Shown: piece by piece, positions 14,276 through 22,630 of the stretch | Position numbering within the stretch: position 1 is the stretch's first letter | Layout of the letters: every line of letters starts with the position of its first letter | DNA from: Candidatus Pacearchaeota archaeon | GTDB taxonomy: Archaea; Nanobdellota; Nanobdellia; Pacearchaeales; UBA284 | Reading direction: 5' to 3' | Assembly: GCA_026395795.1 (NCBI GenBank) | Contig: JAPLYB010000033.1 | Coordinates: 1-49,547 of the forward strand | Length of the DNA stretch: 49,547 nucleotides | Notes under the pieces: generated by a model | Seen by the model: only the letters and a program-made list of their open reading frames with translations | Told to the model about the DNA's origin: nothing | The model's database searches: none | Translations under genes and position numbers: made by a program

Positions 14276-16273
14276 TCAAACTCTTTGGATAAATCCCCTT
14301 TTAGGCTCGAACAAATCACCCATTCTCTCAAGTTTTTCCAACATCTCTTCAACCTGATCTTCATTGATTTTGTCAGCAACCTCATGTTTCAATTCATCAA
14401 TCGGGATTAATTTTCCTATTCTGGATTCAAGTCTCACAACAGCTTCTCTTAAGATGGCTATTTTATTTCTTTCAGAAGCAGGAATTCCAGTCGTAACTCG
14501 ATCAATATCTATATTGCCTGTTTCTTTATCAATCCCTATCTGTAATAAATAGAGATGCATAATCTGGATAGCCCTTTTTGCATCTTCTTTAGTGACTTTT
14601 AAAGAAAGTCTAATTTTAGCAGATGCTTCTGATAATCTTATTAATGCCTCAAGTTGTCTAGCTGAAATTGGAATTGGTCTAATCAAAGAATCTCCTGAAG
14701 TTGGAGCATTCCTTAGTTCAACATAGAAATTCTTAATTTCTTCAACTGCTTTTTCAGTTAATTTAGGAGAAATTTTTTGTTTTGCATAAGCAATATATTT
14801 TTTTAATAAAACTTGTTCAATAGGGGGACGAGCAGCAGCCTGTCTATGTTCAAGCAAAACATGAGCTGCGATTGCTTCATCTCTTTCTCTTTGAGGGATA
14901 TCTTTTAGAATGAATATTAAATCAAATCTGTTTAATAAAGTTGGAGCCATATCAACTTGAGACGCAACTGGTTGGTAAGGGTCAAACCTTCCAAACTTTG
15001 GATTCGCAGCTCCTAAAACACTTGTCTCAGCTCTTAAGGTCGCCTGCACGTTAGCCTTGCTAATTGTAACCGTTTGTTGCTCCATTGCTTCATGTAATGA
15101 GCTTCGGTCTTCTTCAGTCATCTTTTCCATCTCATCTATACAAGCGATTCCTTTATTCGCCAAGACCATTGCTCCTGCTTCTAGTGCCCATCCTCTTAGG
15201 AACTCATCTCTAACAACACTTGCTGTAATTCCTGCTTTTGTAGCAGATTTTCCAACAATATATCTGCCTTTCGGCGCAATAGTAGAAACGAATTTTAAAA
15301 TAACACTCTTTGCAACTCCTGGATCTCCAACAAACAAAAGATGAATGTCCCCTCTTATAGCTGTCCCATCACTTCTCTTTTTTTTAACAGCCCCAAATAA
15401 TTGTAAAGCAACAGCAAGTTTAACGTCTTCATGACCAAAGATACTTGGAGCAATGCTAGCTACAAGTTTTTCATACACTAGAGGGTCTGCTGCAAGTTCT
15501 CTTATCTGTCTTTCTTCTTCTTCAGAGATTTCAAGTTCTTCAAAGGTTTCTTCTAGAGGGATAATATTATTCGCTTCAACAGCAAGGTCAAATCTTGTCG
15601 ATATGCCCCCTGTTTGTAAAGGGATTGTAATTTCTTTTAGCAAACCTATGATCCTTATCCTAGCCCCGGGAGTTGTTTTTTCTTCCATCTTTGGTTCAAC
15701 CAAGTCTTCCTTAAGAAAAACATTCAATCTTCTTGGCTGCTCCCCTCCTTCTAAACCCTCAGGACTTTCCTCTAAAACAAGTCTTTGAGCATCCACCATC
15801 TCCTTGCTTATTAGCTTAAAACCCATTTTTCTTCCGCATGAACATCTTGAAGGTTCTGCAAACTTCTTTTCAACCTGTAGCACAGAGATCAATGTCCCAC
15901 ACTGAGGACATTCAAACTTAGCATTGACAATCTGGGGGCGTACATCAGAAGCCTGTCTGACAATGCCTTCAATTGCAATTAACTGCCCTATATGTCTAGA
16001 ACGAATTTGTCTAATTTTTATGTGTTGAGACGCAGGCATGTCTAAAAGCCTAATTTTTGCATTGCTCACTAATCCGACTTCATCTAGCGCAAGCTCCATA
16101 ACAGACAAGACTTCTTCTGGCTTAGCAAGCAGTTGATCTGCTAAAGTATTAGAAAAAGAAGCAATATCCTGAAAAGAAACATGAATAGCCTTTTCTCCTT
16201 TTTTAGCTGACTTTCCTATCTGAGTCCTATAGTACTCAAAAAATTCCTTTGCCTCAATAATCAAATCTTCCAT
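14276..16273 (-). CDS. mcm: Replicative helicase MCM
   Basis: This 665-aa protein has the MCM order. An N-terminal domain with a zinc site C122, C125, C144, C146 (CPQC...CSC), OB fold and a beta-hairpin region come first. The AAA+ core has Walker A GDPGVAKS (316-323), Walker B CIDEME (378-383), sensor 1 GAANPKFGR and the arginine finger in NRFD (448-451). A C-terminal winged helix (VADKINEDQVEEMLEKLERM) follows. No intein is present. It unwinds DNA at the fork. A double-hairpin element lies 81 bp upstream of the ATG, and RPA follows downstream. Confidence 0.97.
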   Translation of the reverse strand: MEDLIIEAKEFFEYYRTQIGKSAKKGEKAIHVSFQDIASFSNTLADQLLAKPEEVLSVMELALDEVGLVSNAKIRLLDMPASQHIKIRQIRSRHIGQLIAIEGIVRQASDVRPQIVNAKFECPQCGTLISVLQVEKKFAEPSRCSCGRKMGFKLISKEMVDAQRLVLEESPEGLEGGEQPRRLNVFLKEDLVEPKMEEKTTPGARIRIIGLLKEITIPLQTGGISTRFDLAVEANNIIPLEETFEELEISEEEERQIRELAADPLVYEKLVASIAPSIFGHEDVKLAVALQLFGAVKKKRSDGTAIRGDIHLLFVGDPGVAKSVILKFVSTIAPKGRYIVGKSATKAGITASVVRDEFLRGWALEAGAMVLANKGIACIDEMEKMTEEDRSSLHEAMEQQTVTISKANVQATLRAETSVLGAANPKFGRFDPYQPVASQVDMAPTLLNRFDLIFILKDIPQRERDEAIAAHVLLEHRQAAARPPIEQVLLKKYIAYAKQKISPKLTEKAVEEIKNFYVELRNAPTSGDSLIRPIPISARQLEALIRLSEASAKIRLSLKVTKEDAKRAIQIMHLYLLQIGIDKETGNIDIDRVTTGIPASERNKIAILREAVVRLESRIGKLIPIDELKHEVADKINEDQVEEMLEKLERMGDLFEPKRGFIQRV

Positions 16274-16353
16274 TTTAGCCCTTTTTGCATTTTTGCATAT
16301 TTACCTCTCACAACCCTTTACAGCCCTTCAGCCCTGAGAAAAACCGCACTCTT

Positions 16354-16427
16354 ATGTGCTCAAGAATTGCGATTTTTCCATACTTATTTAATTCTTGGCA
16401 TGACGAAAATCTAAGATTTTCTAGCAT
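16354..16427. repeat. Double-hairpin element, copy 5 (long left loop)
   Basis: The left unit is GTGCT then CAAGAATT, a loop of about 21-23 nt, AATTCTTG, then GCAT. The right unit is GAAAATC-TAA-GATTTTC then TAGCAT. The long loop distinguishes it from other copies. It lies between tbp (end) and mcm (start), in the probable mcm promoter or leader. Confidence 0.7.
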
Positions 16428-16485
16428 ATTTATAGTTTGTTGTGACAGAATGAACTATAATCCTTAATAATATAAAGAAAAAGAC

Positions 16486-17034
16486 TTATTTTTTGACTTT
16501 AACAACTGCTTTTGTATTCTTGATTAACTTCTTCATAGAATCTTCAAGTTGTGCTCTGTTCTTTGTTCCAGTGCACACAAGCTTTCCATTACTAAACAGC
16601 AAAAAAGTGGCATTTGGTTCGTTTAACTTGTAGACAAGTCCTGGAAATTGTTCTGGTTCATACTCTGTATTCTCTAGAGTTAAAGCTAATTCATTCAAAT
16701 TAAGAGCCATATTTATTGATCCAGAAGCGACAATGTTCTGGACAGATATTTTAGGAACTCCCGTAACCTTGACTCCAATCTTTCTCAATTGTTTTATGAC
16801 TTGAAGGATAACTTGTTTAACTTGTGCCGTGCTTTTAGTTCCAGTGCACACAAGATTCCCTGAGGAAAAAACAAGAACAGCTGATTTAGGATTTTTTATC
16901 CTTAGGACAAGTCCCGGGAATTGTTCTGGATTGTATTCTGTATTCGCTTGGCTTCTCACAAGTTTTACCAGAGGAACTTTTGTTCCAAGAGAAGCAGTTG
17001 CGACAATATTTTGAATTTTTAAGTTAGACTTCAT
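16486..17034 (-). CDS. tbp: TATA-box-binding protein
   Basis: Two direct TBP repeats are visible. First: LKIQNIVATASLG, EYNPEQFPGLVLRIKNPKSA and VLVFSSGNLVCTGTKS. Second: ISVQNIVASGSINM, EYEPEQFPGLVYKLNEPNAT and FLLFSNGKLVCTGTKN. A short basic tail ends the protein. It binds the TATA boxes noted throughout. The ATG at 17034 (182 aa) matches the usual family N-terminus; an in-frame GTG at 17073 is an alternative. The upstream region has an 18-bp inverted repeat with TATA boxes shared with a divergent gene, and a short overlapping upstream ORF. Confidence 0.97.
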   Translation of the reverse strand: MKSNLKIQNIVATASLGTKVPLVKLVRSQANTEYNPEQFPGLVLRIKNPKSAVLVFSSGNLVCTGTKSTAQVKQVILQVIKQLRKIGVKVTGVPKISVQNIVASGSINMALNLNELALTLENTEYEPEQFPGLVYKLNEPNATFLLFSNGKLVCTGTKNRAQLEDSMKKLIKNTKAVVKVKK

Positions 17035-17077
17035 TTTGTTTCTGTTTATCGAGGACAATAGAAATTTTGTCACTCAT
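17024..17077 (-). other. Possible 17-codon upstream ORF overlapping the tbp start
   Basis: ATG at 17077 opens MSDKISIVLDKQKQNEV and stops at TAA 17024, in a different frame from tbp, whose ATG (17034) lies inside it. With the TTTATAAA box at 17104-17111, the transcript would start about 6 nt before this ATG. It could be a regulatory upstream ORF, or a chance frame if the second TATA-like box (about 17085-17095) is used. Confidence 0.3.
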
Positions 17078-17100
17078 AAGCTATAAAATATATGGAAAAT

Positions 17101-17151
17101 ACCTTTATAAACCTTTTTAAATGCCCCTCGAGAAAAAAGGTTTATAAAGGT
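17101..17151. promoter_or_regulatory. Mirrored divergent promoters of tbp and the receiver-like gene
   Basis: An 18-bp perfect inverted repeat, ACCTTTATAAACCTTTTT (17101-17118) and its complement at 17134-17151, has a 15-nt spacer. Each arm contains TTTATAAA preceded by AAAAAGG, a BRE-plus-TATA core promoter facing outward. A second box TTTATATA at 17172 stands 29 nt before the ATG at 17201 and may be the main one on that side. Confidence 0.6.
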
Positions 17152-17200
17152 TGTACTTTCTTACAATAATGTTTATATAACACCCATTCTACCATAAATA

Positions 17201-17653
17201 ATGGCAGGCATATTATATTCATCAGCTCAAGATAGTTTCAAAACAAAAAGTAAACTTACTAAAAAAGTTAAAAGAGCATTGAGCAATGAGGGTTATTCTA
17301 TTTTGAATGAATCTGTTTGGCCTTATTTTCCAAATTTTGTTGGGTTAGAACATCAATTACTAAGTCAAAAACCGGTAGCAGTTGTTTTAGATCTTACAAG
17401 CCCAGATATTGTTACAGATCCAACAAAGTTTTGTGACCATATTGCTGAACAAGCACGAAGATTATATGGAAAAAGAGCGCCACCAATAATCGTGATAGTG
17501 GACACATTTAAAAGAGGAATTCAGGCGATGCTCGGTGGAGCTTATGATTATATCTCAACAGAATATGATTGTATGCATTCTTTTAGAGATGCTCTTGTGA
17601 ATACAGTAAATGAAGCTGTTCTTGCAATACGTCCAGAATTGCAAGCTGCCTGA
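17201..17653 (+). CDS. Receiver-like (CheY-fold-like) protein
   Basis: This 150-aa protein has the alternation of a response-regulator receiver: PVAVVLDLTSPDI with a central Asp, then APPIIVIVDTF, then GGAYDYISTEYD. The usual Lys after the fifth strand (in K-P) is absent (STEYD), and no output domain or kinase is nearby. The match is therefore to the fold only and moderate. It is divergent from tbp with mirrored promoters, so it may share regulation with general transcription. It begins 29 nt after TTTATATA (leaderless). Confidence 0.45.
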   Translation: MAGILYSSAQDSFKTKSKLTKKVKRALSNEGYSILNESVWPYFPNFVGLEHQLLSQKPVAVVLDLTSPDIVTDPTKFCDHIAEQARRLYGKRAPPIIVIVDTFKRGIQAMLGGAYDYISTEYDCMHSFRDALVNTVNEAVLAIRPELQAA

Positions 17654-17658
17654 TCATC

Positions 17659-18213
17659 TTATATCCTTAGCTTTCTTTTTAACTTTTCAAGCTCTTTGTA
17701 CAGATGTTCTTTCCCTTTATCACTGAATATCTTGAAATCAGCTAATTTTTTTGTTTTGTGAAAATCAAAGATGCTATTCTCAACAGCATCTTCATGTAAA
17801 AATTCAAGATATGTTTGAGAAAAACCATTTCTGTGCCTCTCTTTTTGTCTTCTAAACCTGACAGAAGGATCTGCATCGATTAATATAATCTTCAATTTAA
17901 ATTTTTTCTTAGCATATTTCGCTTCTCTATAATCTCTTAGTCCATCAATCACAAAATTTTTTTCAGGATTATCTTTCACTTTTTTTCTAGCCATCTCAAC
18001 AAGAATATTTTGTCCAAATTTCTCTCTTAACTCCTTCTGCAATTTTCTAAAGTATAACCTGGTTGGATGAACTCTTCTCCTTCTTGCCTCTTGTCTTAAA
18101 AAATCACTCATTGTGATTTTTTTGAATTTATACTTCTTAACAAAAAAATCAGCAGATGTCCCCTTTCCAGAAGCAATGGGTCCAATAATCGCAATTACTT
18201 TTTGCTTTTTCAT
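17659..18213 (-). CDS. P-loop nucleotide/dephospho-CoA-type kinase (UPF0200-like)
   Basis: This 184-aa kinase has the Walker A loop IGPIASGKGTSADFF (residues about 10-18), SDFLRQEARRR, VIDGLRDYREAKY and IDADPSVRFRRQKERHR, the pattern of the dephospho-CoA kinase/UPF0200 branch of NMP kinases. The actual substrate is unknown. Its start overlaps the stop of the methyltransferase gene by 4 nt, so it is second in that operon. Convergent with the receiver-like gene, 5 bp apart. Confidence 0.7.
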   Translation of the reverse strand: MKKQKVIAIIGPIASGKGTSADFFVKKYKFKKITMSDFLRQEARRRRVHPTRLYFRKLQKELREKFGQNILVEMARKKVKDNPEKNFVIDGLRDYREAKYAKKKFKLKIILIDADPSVRFRRQKERHRNGFSQTYLEFLHEDAVENSIFDFHKTKKLADFKIFSDKGKEHLYKELEKLKRKLRI

Positions 18214-18974
18214 TTTTTAATTGATTTAAAAATTATTGTTGCGGGAAAAATGGACATTCTCTTTCTTCCGTAACTGTCACCTACTCCTATCCAAGAGTCT
18301 CCTTTACATTTTTTTCTTGAATCTGGTTCAATTATTCTTTCAACAAAAAATCCTGCCTGGACAAGTGCATCGAATAAATCCTGGATTTTGTGCGAGTATC
18401 CTACAAAGGTATGCTTTGAACCATCTGGCCAAAAATCGTCCTCTACTATTTCTCCAGCATCAAAGTAACTTTGTTTAATTTTCTCTCCTTTATGATCTAA
18501 AGTGTAGAAAAAGGGATGTTCCAAACTAAAAGTAAAAATTCCATTAACTTTGAGGACTCTGTAAACTTCCTTGAAGCATTTCTTTAGATTTCCGATATAT
18601 TGCAGTGAATAAGCAGAAAAAACAATGTCTTGTGAATTTGACTTGATAACCTTTAAATTTAGAATACTTCCTTGAATTAATTTAATGTTGACTTTATTCT
18701 TATTAACAAGGTCTTTTGCAAACTTAAGTTCCTCCTCAGATATATCAATTCCAATAACCTTTGCGCCTTTTTTAGCCATAGCGATTCCACATTGTGCGCC
18801 TCCACAACCTATTTCAAGAATGTTTTTTTTGTTAATATTTCCTAGCAATTTCAACTCATCTTCTAACGGGGCTCCTGGACCATAATGAATCCCAATAGGG
18901 ATATTAAATTTCTTTTGATAGTATTGAGAAGCGTCTTCCCACCATCTTTTTATTTTTTTGGATTTGTCTTTCAT
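18210..18974 (-). CDS. Class I SAM-dependent methyltransferase
   Basis: This 254-aa protein has an N-terminal cap (WWEDASQYYQKKFNIP...GPGAPLEDELKLL). SAM motif I ILEIGCGGAQCGIAMAKKG, motif II VIGIDISEEEL and the post-motif DIVFSAYSLQYI follow. This is UbiE/Methyltransf_11-like. The substrate is unknown. A strong Shine-Dalgarno AAAGGAGG lies 7 nt before the ATG. The downstream kinase gene overlaps by 4 nt (ATGA), and the phosphatase-like gene lies 13 bp upstream. Confidence 0.8.
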   Translation of the reverse strand: MKDKSKKIKRWWEDASQYYQKKFNIPIGIHYGPGAPLEDELKLLGNINKKNILEIGCGGAQCGIAMAKKGAKVIGIDISEEELKFAKDLVNKNKVNIKLIQGSILNLKVIKSNSQDIVFSAYSLQYIGNLKKCFKEVYRVLKVNGIFTFSLEHPFFYTLDHKGEKIKQSYFDAGEIVEDDFWPDGSKHTFVGYSHKIQDLFDALVQAGFFVERIIEPDSRKKCKGDSWIGVGDSYGRKRMSIFPATIIFKSIKK

Positions 18975-18987
18975 TCTATCCTCCTTT

Positions 18988-19386
18988 TTACCTCTTATTA
19001 AAAGTATCTACTCTTTTTATAATTTCTTTAATAGTTTCTTTTATTGCTAATTTAACATTTTTAGTATTATCTACATCTTTTATTTTCCATATAATAATTT
19101 TATAATTTTTATAGTTTTTTATCTGGCTCTTTTTAACATCATCTGCAACAATGATAATCAAATTCTGCCATTTCAGCATTTTTTCATTCACTTTTCTTGG
19201 CTTTCCTCTAATGTCAATTCCAAAACTTTTAGAAATTTTAACTTCATTTTTATCTAGAGAAGAATTATCTAAATAAATTCCTGCACTAATTGCTCCATTC
19301 TTAGTTTTCCGATTCAGTCGATTATAATAAGCTGAAGCTACTCTGCTTCTGAATCTATTATGTTTGCACACAAAAAGAAATTTCAT
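18988..19386 (-). CDS. Low-molecular-weight tyrosine phosphatase-like protein
   Basis: This 132-aa protein starts MKFLFVCKHNRFRS, with the C(X)5R(S) phosphate-binding loop (C7...R13) right after the first strand, as in LMW phosphatases and arsenate reductases. ISAGIY, GIDIRGKPRKV and IIIVADDV follow. The last corresponds to the late Asp region but without the usual DP. It may dephosphorylate proteins or be a degenerate member. First gene of a three-gene unit with the methyltransferase and kinase. Confidence 0.7.
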   Translation of the reverse strand: MKFLFVCKHNRFRSRVASAYYNRLNRKTKNGAISAGIYLDNSSLDKNEVKISKSFGIDIRGKPRKVNEKMLKWQNLIIIVADDVKKSQIKNYKNYKIIIWKIKDVDNTKNVKLAIKETIKEIIKRVDTFNKR

Positions 19387-19421
19387 GATGTCTCTTTGAT
19401 TGTTTAAACAAAATCCTATTT

Positions 19422-19452
19422 AAAATTCTTTCTTAACTGAAAAAAGAATTTT
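19422..19452. repeat. 10-bp inverted repeat in divergent promoter region
   Basis: AAAATTCTTT (19422-19431) pairs with AAAGAATTTT (19443-19452) across 11 nt. It lies 36 bp upstream of the phosphatase-like gene and 70 bp upstream of the plus-strand gene. It is a possible operator or a structured spacer. Confidence 0.35.
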
Positions 19453-19521
19453 AATTAAGTAAAAAACATTATATATTTTAAAATACAACAATGATTATAA
19501 ATAAACAAACCAAATCTACAA

Positions 19522-20055
19522 ATGGCAGAATACACTAAAAAACCACTTGATAAGCATATTCTTGTATGTGCCCCTGACTCAGAAAATGTAGCTTGTGTTG
19601 CATATCATGCTCAATTAGTTCTTCAACCCCCAAGAAATTCTGATGAAAAAAAAAGTTATACTCATCACTTAGTAATTGAATCAACAGACCTTGCATTTTA
19701 TAATCATAGACTTAATCCAATTTTTGGAGTATATTCTCCAGTTCTAAGATTCTTAGATTGGGACCCACATAGTTTGAACACAGGAGAGAGATTAGATACT
19801 GAAAAAGCAGGAGAAATGTTTTTGGGTGGTATCGAACAAAAAATAATGGCTGCTATGAATTCTGTAAAAGAAAGGCTCTTGAAATTACGTATCTCAGGAA
19901 GGGGATGTTTCACAGGAGCAGATTTAGAAAAATATATATACTTTCTAATGAAAGTAGTAAAAATAGAAGCTGGAGCAATTACTAGTGAAGCTGGAATAGG
20001 GCCAATGACTTATGAAAATGGCTTGTTTCTTAGTCCACTCAAACCAGCTTCTTAA
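19522..20055 (+). CDS. Unknown protein, 177 aa
   Basis: No family recognised. It begins MAEYTKKPLDKHILVCAPDS, appears soluble, and has a central segment LRFLDWDPHSLNTGERLD and helices around ERLLKLRISGRGCFTGADLEKY. TTATAAAT lies 28 nt before the ATG, a leaderless start. It is on its own on the plus strand. The codon use is typical of the region. Confidence 0.6.
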   Translation: MAEYTKKPLDKHILVCAPDSENVACVAYHAQLVLQPPRNSDEKKSYTHHLVIESTDLAFYNHRLNPIFGVYSPVLRFLDWDPHSLNTGERLDTEKAGEMFLGGIEQKIMAAMNSVKERLLKLRISGRGCFTGADLEKYIYFLMKVVKIEAGAITSEAGIGPMTYENGLFLSPLKPAS

Positions 20056-20088
20056 TTAACCTAAAATAAATTCTTAAATTTAATCAAA

Positions 20089-20364
20089 CTACCACCATTT
20101 ATAATCTTTATAGGTAGTATACCATTTATTTTTTGCTTTTCTTAAAGATAATCCTTCTACCAGTACTTTATTTTCAAGATTATTAGATTCTAAATCATTT
20201 AAGAACCTAGTCTCGCAAACCTCGCGATGATGAATTCCTCCCATATACCTTAGCTTAATAAACACATGAGAAACCTTGCTTACAAAAACATAAACCGGAA
20301 TCTCTATTTGTTTCCTAGGTCCTCTATGACCTAATTTTACAAGAACATAACACCATTTCTTCAT
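20089..20364 (-). CDS. Small unknown protein downstream of EF-2
   Basis: This 91-aa protein starts at ATG 20364, 25 nt after the EF-2 stop; the open frame extends back into EF-2 but that is unlikely to be used. It is basic, beta-rich looking (YVLVKLGHRGPRKQIEIPVY, VFVSKVSHVFIKLRYMGG) and ends with a Trp/Tyr-rich tail (KWYTTYKDYKWW). The family is not recognised. Position suggests co-transcription with EF-2. Confidence 0.5.
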   Translation of the reverse strand: MKKWCYVLVKLGHRGPRKQIEIPVYVFVSKVSHVFIKLRYMGGIHHREVCETRFLNDLESNNLENKVLVEGLSLRKAKNKWYTTYKDYKWW

Positions 20365-20389
20365 AATTAAAAAACAAATAAATTTAAGT

Positions 20390-22579
20390 TTATTGTCCTT
20401 CGGCCAATCCTTTCCTTTGTCTAATCTGTCTAATAGTCTTCTCTTGTAAATCAGAAGGTATTCTTGCGAAGGACTGGTCAATAATGTAGAATGTTGCTCT
20501 CCCTTCAGATGAACTTCTCAAATCATTGCTTAATCCAAACATCTCTGAAACAGGCAAGGTGCATTTCATCGTAAGATGATCTTCTTCTTGCTCTGCCCCC
20601 ATCATCTGACCCCTTCTGCTTTGGATGATCTTTGTAACTTCGTTTACGAAATTAATTGGAGCTTCAACTTGAACTTCTTGTAATGGTTCATACAAAACAG
20701 GTCTGGCATCCATAACACAAGATCTTATCGCATCCCTAACAGCAGGGATAACTTGTGCCGGCCCTCTATGAATAGCATCTTCATGTAGCTTTGTATCAAT
20801 AAGGGAGACTTTTAACTTTATTGAAGGCTCCCTTGATAAAACTCCCTGATCTACAATCTGCTCAAATGCGGTCATCACCAGCTCTATAACTTCTCCAATA
20901 TGAACTTCTCCTCTTGTCTTATCAAGTAAAACGCAGTCTCTATAAATCTCCTTATACTGTTTAGCTTCATCATTCTCTATTCCAAGAGAAGTTAATTTCT
21001 TAAATAAAAGTTCATCTTTTTTCTTCACTTTTGTCTCTGGAATTTCCTTGTTCTTGATTGCTTGATAAACAGCATCTTCTAAAGGCTCCACAGTCATTGT
21101 AAATACGTTATGCTTATTCGGACTTCTTCCTTCAAATTCTCCACTCGCTTTAGTTATACTCTCTCTATAAACAACAATTGGCGGAGATGTTGAGATTTCA
21201 ACATTTTTCTCAGTCCTTATTCTGTTAGTTATGATTTCTAGATGCAGTTCTCCCATGCCACTTATCAAATGCTGTCCAGTTTCTTCATTGATCTGGACCC
21301 TGATGCAAGGATCTTCCTTTCCAACCTGTTTTAATACTGAAATCAATTTAGGCAAATCAGATGCTTTTTTAGATTCAATTGCTTCTGTAACAACCGGCTC
21401 AAAAATATGCCTTATTTCTTCAAAAGAAGTTTCTGGTTCAGAAGTGATTGTCTCGCTGGTGTTTGCGACAATTCCTCCAAGAGCAAGAACATTTCCAGCA
21501 GGAATTTCTTTTAATGATTCAGCTTTTATCCCATCATAGATAAAAACTTGTTGGATTTTTTGTCTTAATTTTGCATTGTTCAAATAAACATCCATCCCTT
21601 CATAAACCGTTCCAGAAAATAATCTTCCAACAGAAAGTTCTTTTCCAGTTTTAGTATCAACAATGATTTTTGTAATGATAAATGCTAATTTTCCATTTGG
21701 ATTGCAGGCAAGTAAATCTTTTCCAAATTCTGAATCAGGATCGCCATTCCAAATTTTTGGGATTCTGTATTTCTGGGCATCAACAGGGCTTGGATGATGT
21801 TTAATGACCATATCAAGGATTACTTCATACAATGGTGCATTTTTCCAACACCATTCCTTCATTTCAGTTTCTTCCATATCATAAATCTTTGTGATGTCTT
21901 TAAAAGAAACATTTTTCTTTTTCATGAATGGCAATGACAATGCCCAATTATCTCTTGCAGATCCAAAAGCAACACTTCCATCCCCAATATTCACTTTCCA
22001 TTTCTCTTTATATTCTGGTTCAGCAATCTTTTCAATTAATTTATTAAAGTTAGCAATGATCTTGACAATTCTGTCCTGCATAGCTTCTGGTCCAAGCTTA
22101 AGTTCTTTAATCAATCTGTCAAACTTATTAATAAAAAGAACAGGTTTAACCCTTTCTCTTAAGGCTTGCTTAATAACTGTCTCTGTTTGGGGCATTATTC
22201 CTTCAGAAGCACAAACCAAAACAATTGTTCCATCAACTGCCCTCATTGCACTTGTAACATTTCCTGAGAAATCAATATGCCCAGGGGTATCAATTAGATT
22301 GATTAAATATTCTTGTCCATTAGATTCGTGGACCATAGAAACATTTGCAGAATCAACAGTCAAAAGCCTTTCTTGTTCATCAGCATGCTGCCAGGTCATC
22401 ATCCCAGAATCTAGGTCTCCTGCATTTTTTGAAGCCATCATTCCAGCTGCAGCTAATAGATTATCAGTTAGGGCTGTTTTTCCATGATGTATGTGGGCAG
22501 AAGTACACACATTCCTTATATGACTTTGCTGACTAACAAGTCTTCTAAACTTATCGATTCTTAATTCTTTTTGTGCCAT
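20390..22579 (-). CDS. fusA: Translation elongation factor EF-2
   Basis: This 729-aa GTPase drives ribosomal translocation. The G motifs are AHIHHGKT (residues 28-35), DTPGH, NKFD and the usual EF-2 domains II-V. Domain IV carries LHEDAIHRGPAQ, where the His before RGPAQ is the diphthamide site. Two departures from the family are visible. G1 has His where nearly all have Asp (AHxDHGKT), encoded CAT in place of GAT or GAC. The switch region reads RLLTV instead of RGITI. Preceded by an unknown gene and by S7 and S12, so this is the archaeal str-type cluster; EF-1A and S10 do not follow. Confidence 0.96.
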   Translation of the reverse strand: MAQKELRIDKFRRLVSQQSHIRNVCTSAHIHHGKTALTDNLLAAAGMMASKNAGDLDSGMMTWQHADEQERLLTVDSANVSMVHESNGQEYLINLIDTPGHIDFSGNVTSAMRAVDGTIVLVCASEGIMPQTETVIKQALRERVKPVLFINKFDRLIKELKLGPEAMQDRIVKIIANFNKLIEKIAEPEYKEKWKVNIGDGSVAFGSARDNWALSLPFMKKKNVSFKDITKIYDMEETEMKEWCWKNAPLYEVILDMVIKHHPSPVDAQKYRIPKIWNGDPDSEFGKDLLACNPNGKLAFIITKIIVDTKTGKELSVGRLFSGTVYEGMDVYLNNAKLRQKIQQVFIYDGIKAESLKEIPAGNVLALGGIVANTSETITSEPETSFEEIRHIFEPVVTEAIESKKASDLPKLISVLKQVGKEDPCIRVQINEETGQHLISGMGELHLEIITNRIRTEKNVEISTSPPIVVYRESITKASGEFEGRSPNKHNVFTMTVEPLEDAVYQAIKNKEIPETKVKKKDELLFKKLTSLGIENDEAKQYKEIYRDCVLLDKTRGEVHIGEVIELVMTAFEQIVDQGVLSREPSIKLKVSLIDTKLHEDAIHRGPAQVIPAVRDAIRSCVMDARPVLYEPLQEVQVEAPINFVNEVTKIIQSRRGQMMGAEQEEDHLTMKCTLPVSEMFGLSNDLRSSSEGRATFYIIDQSFARIPSDLQEKTIRQIRQRKGLAEGQ

Positions 22580-22630
22580 AAACTGTTTATCAAAAGAATG
22601 TTTAAAAAGGTTTCTAAAAAGAAATTAGTT

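Noticed and set aside
21891-22487. Long open frame of 198 codons antisense to EF-2
   Set aside because: It mirrors the EF-2 codon pattern, has no promoter or Shine-Dalgarno and no recognisable product.
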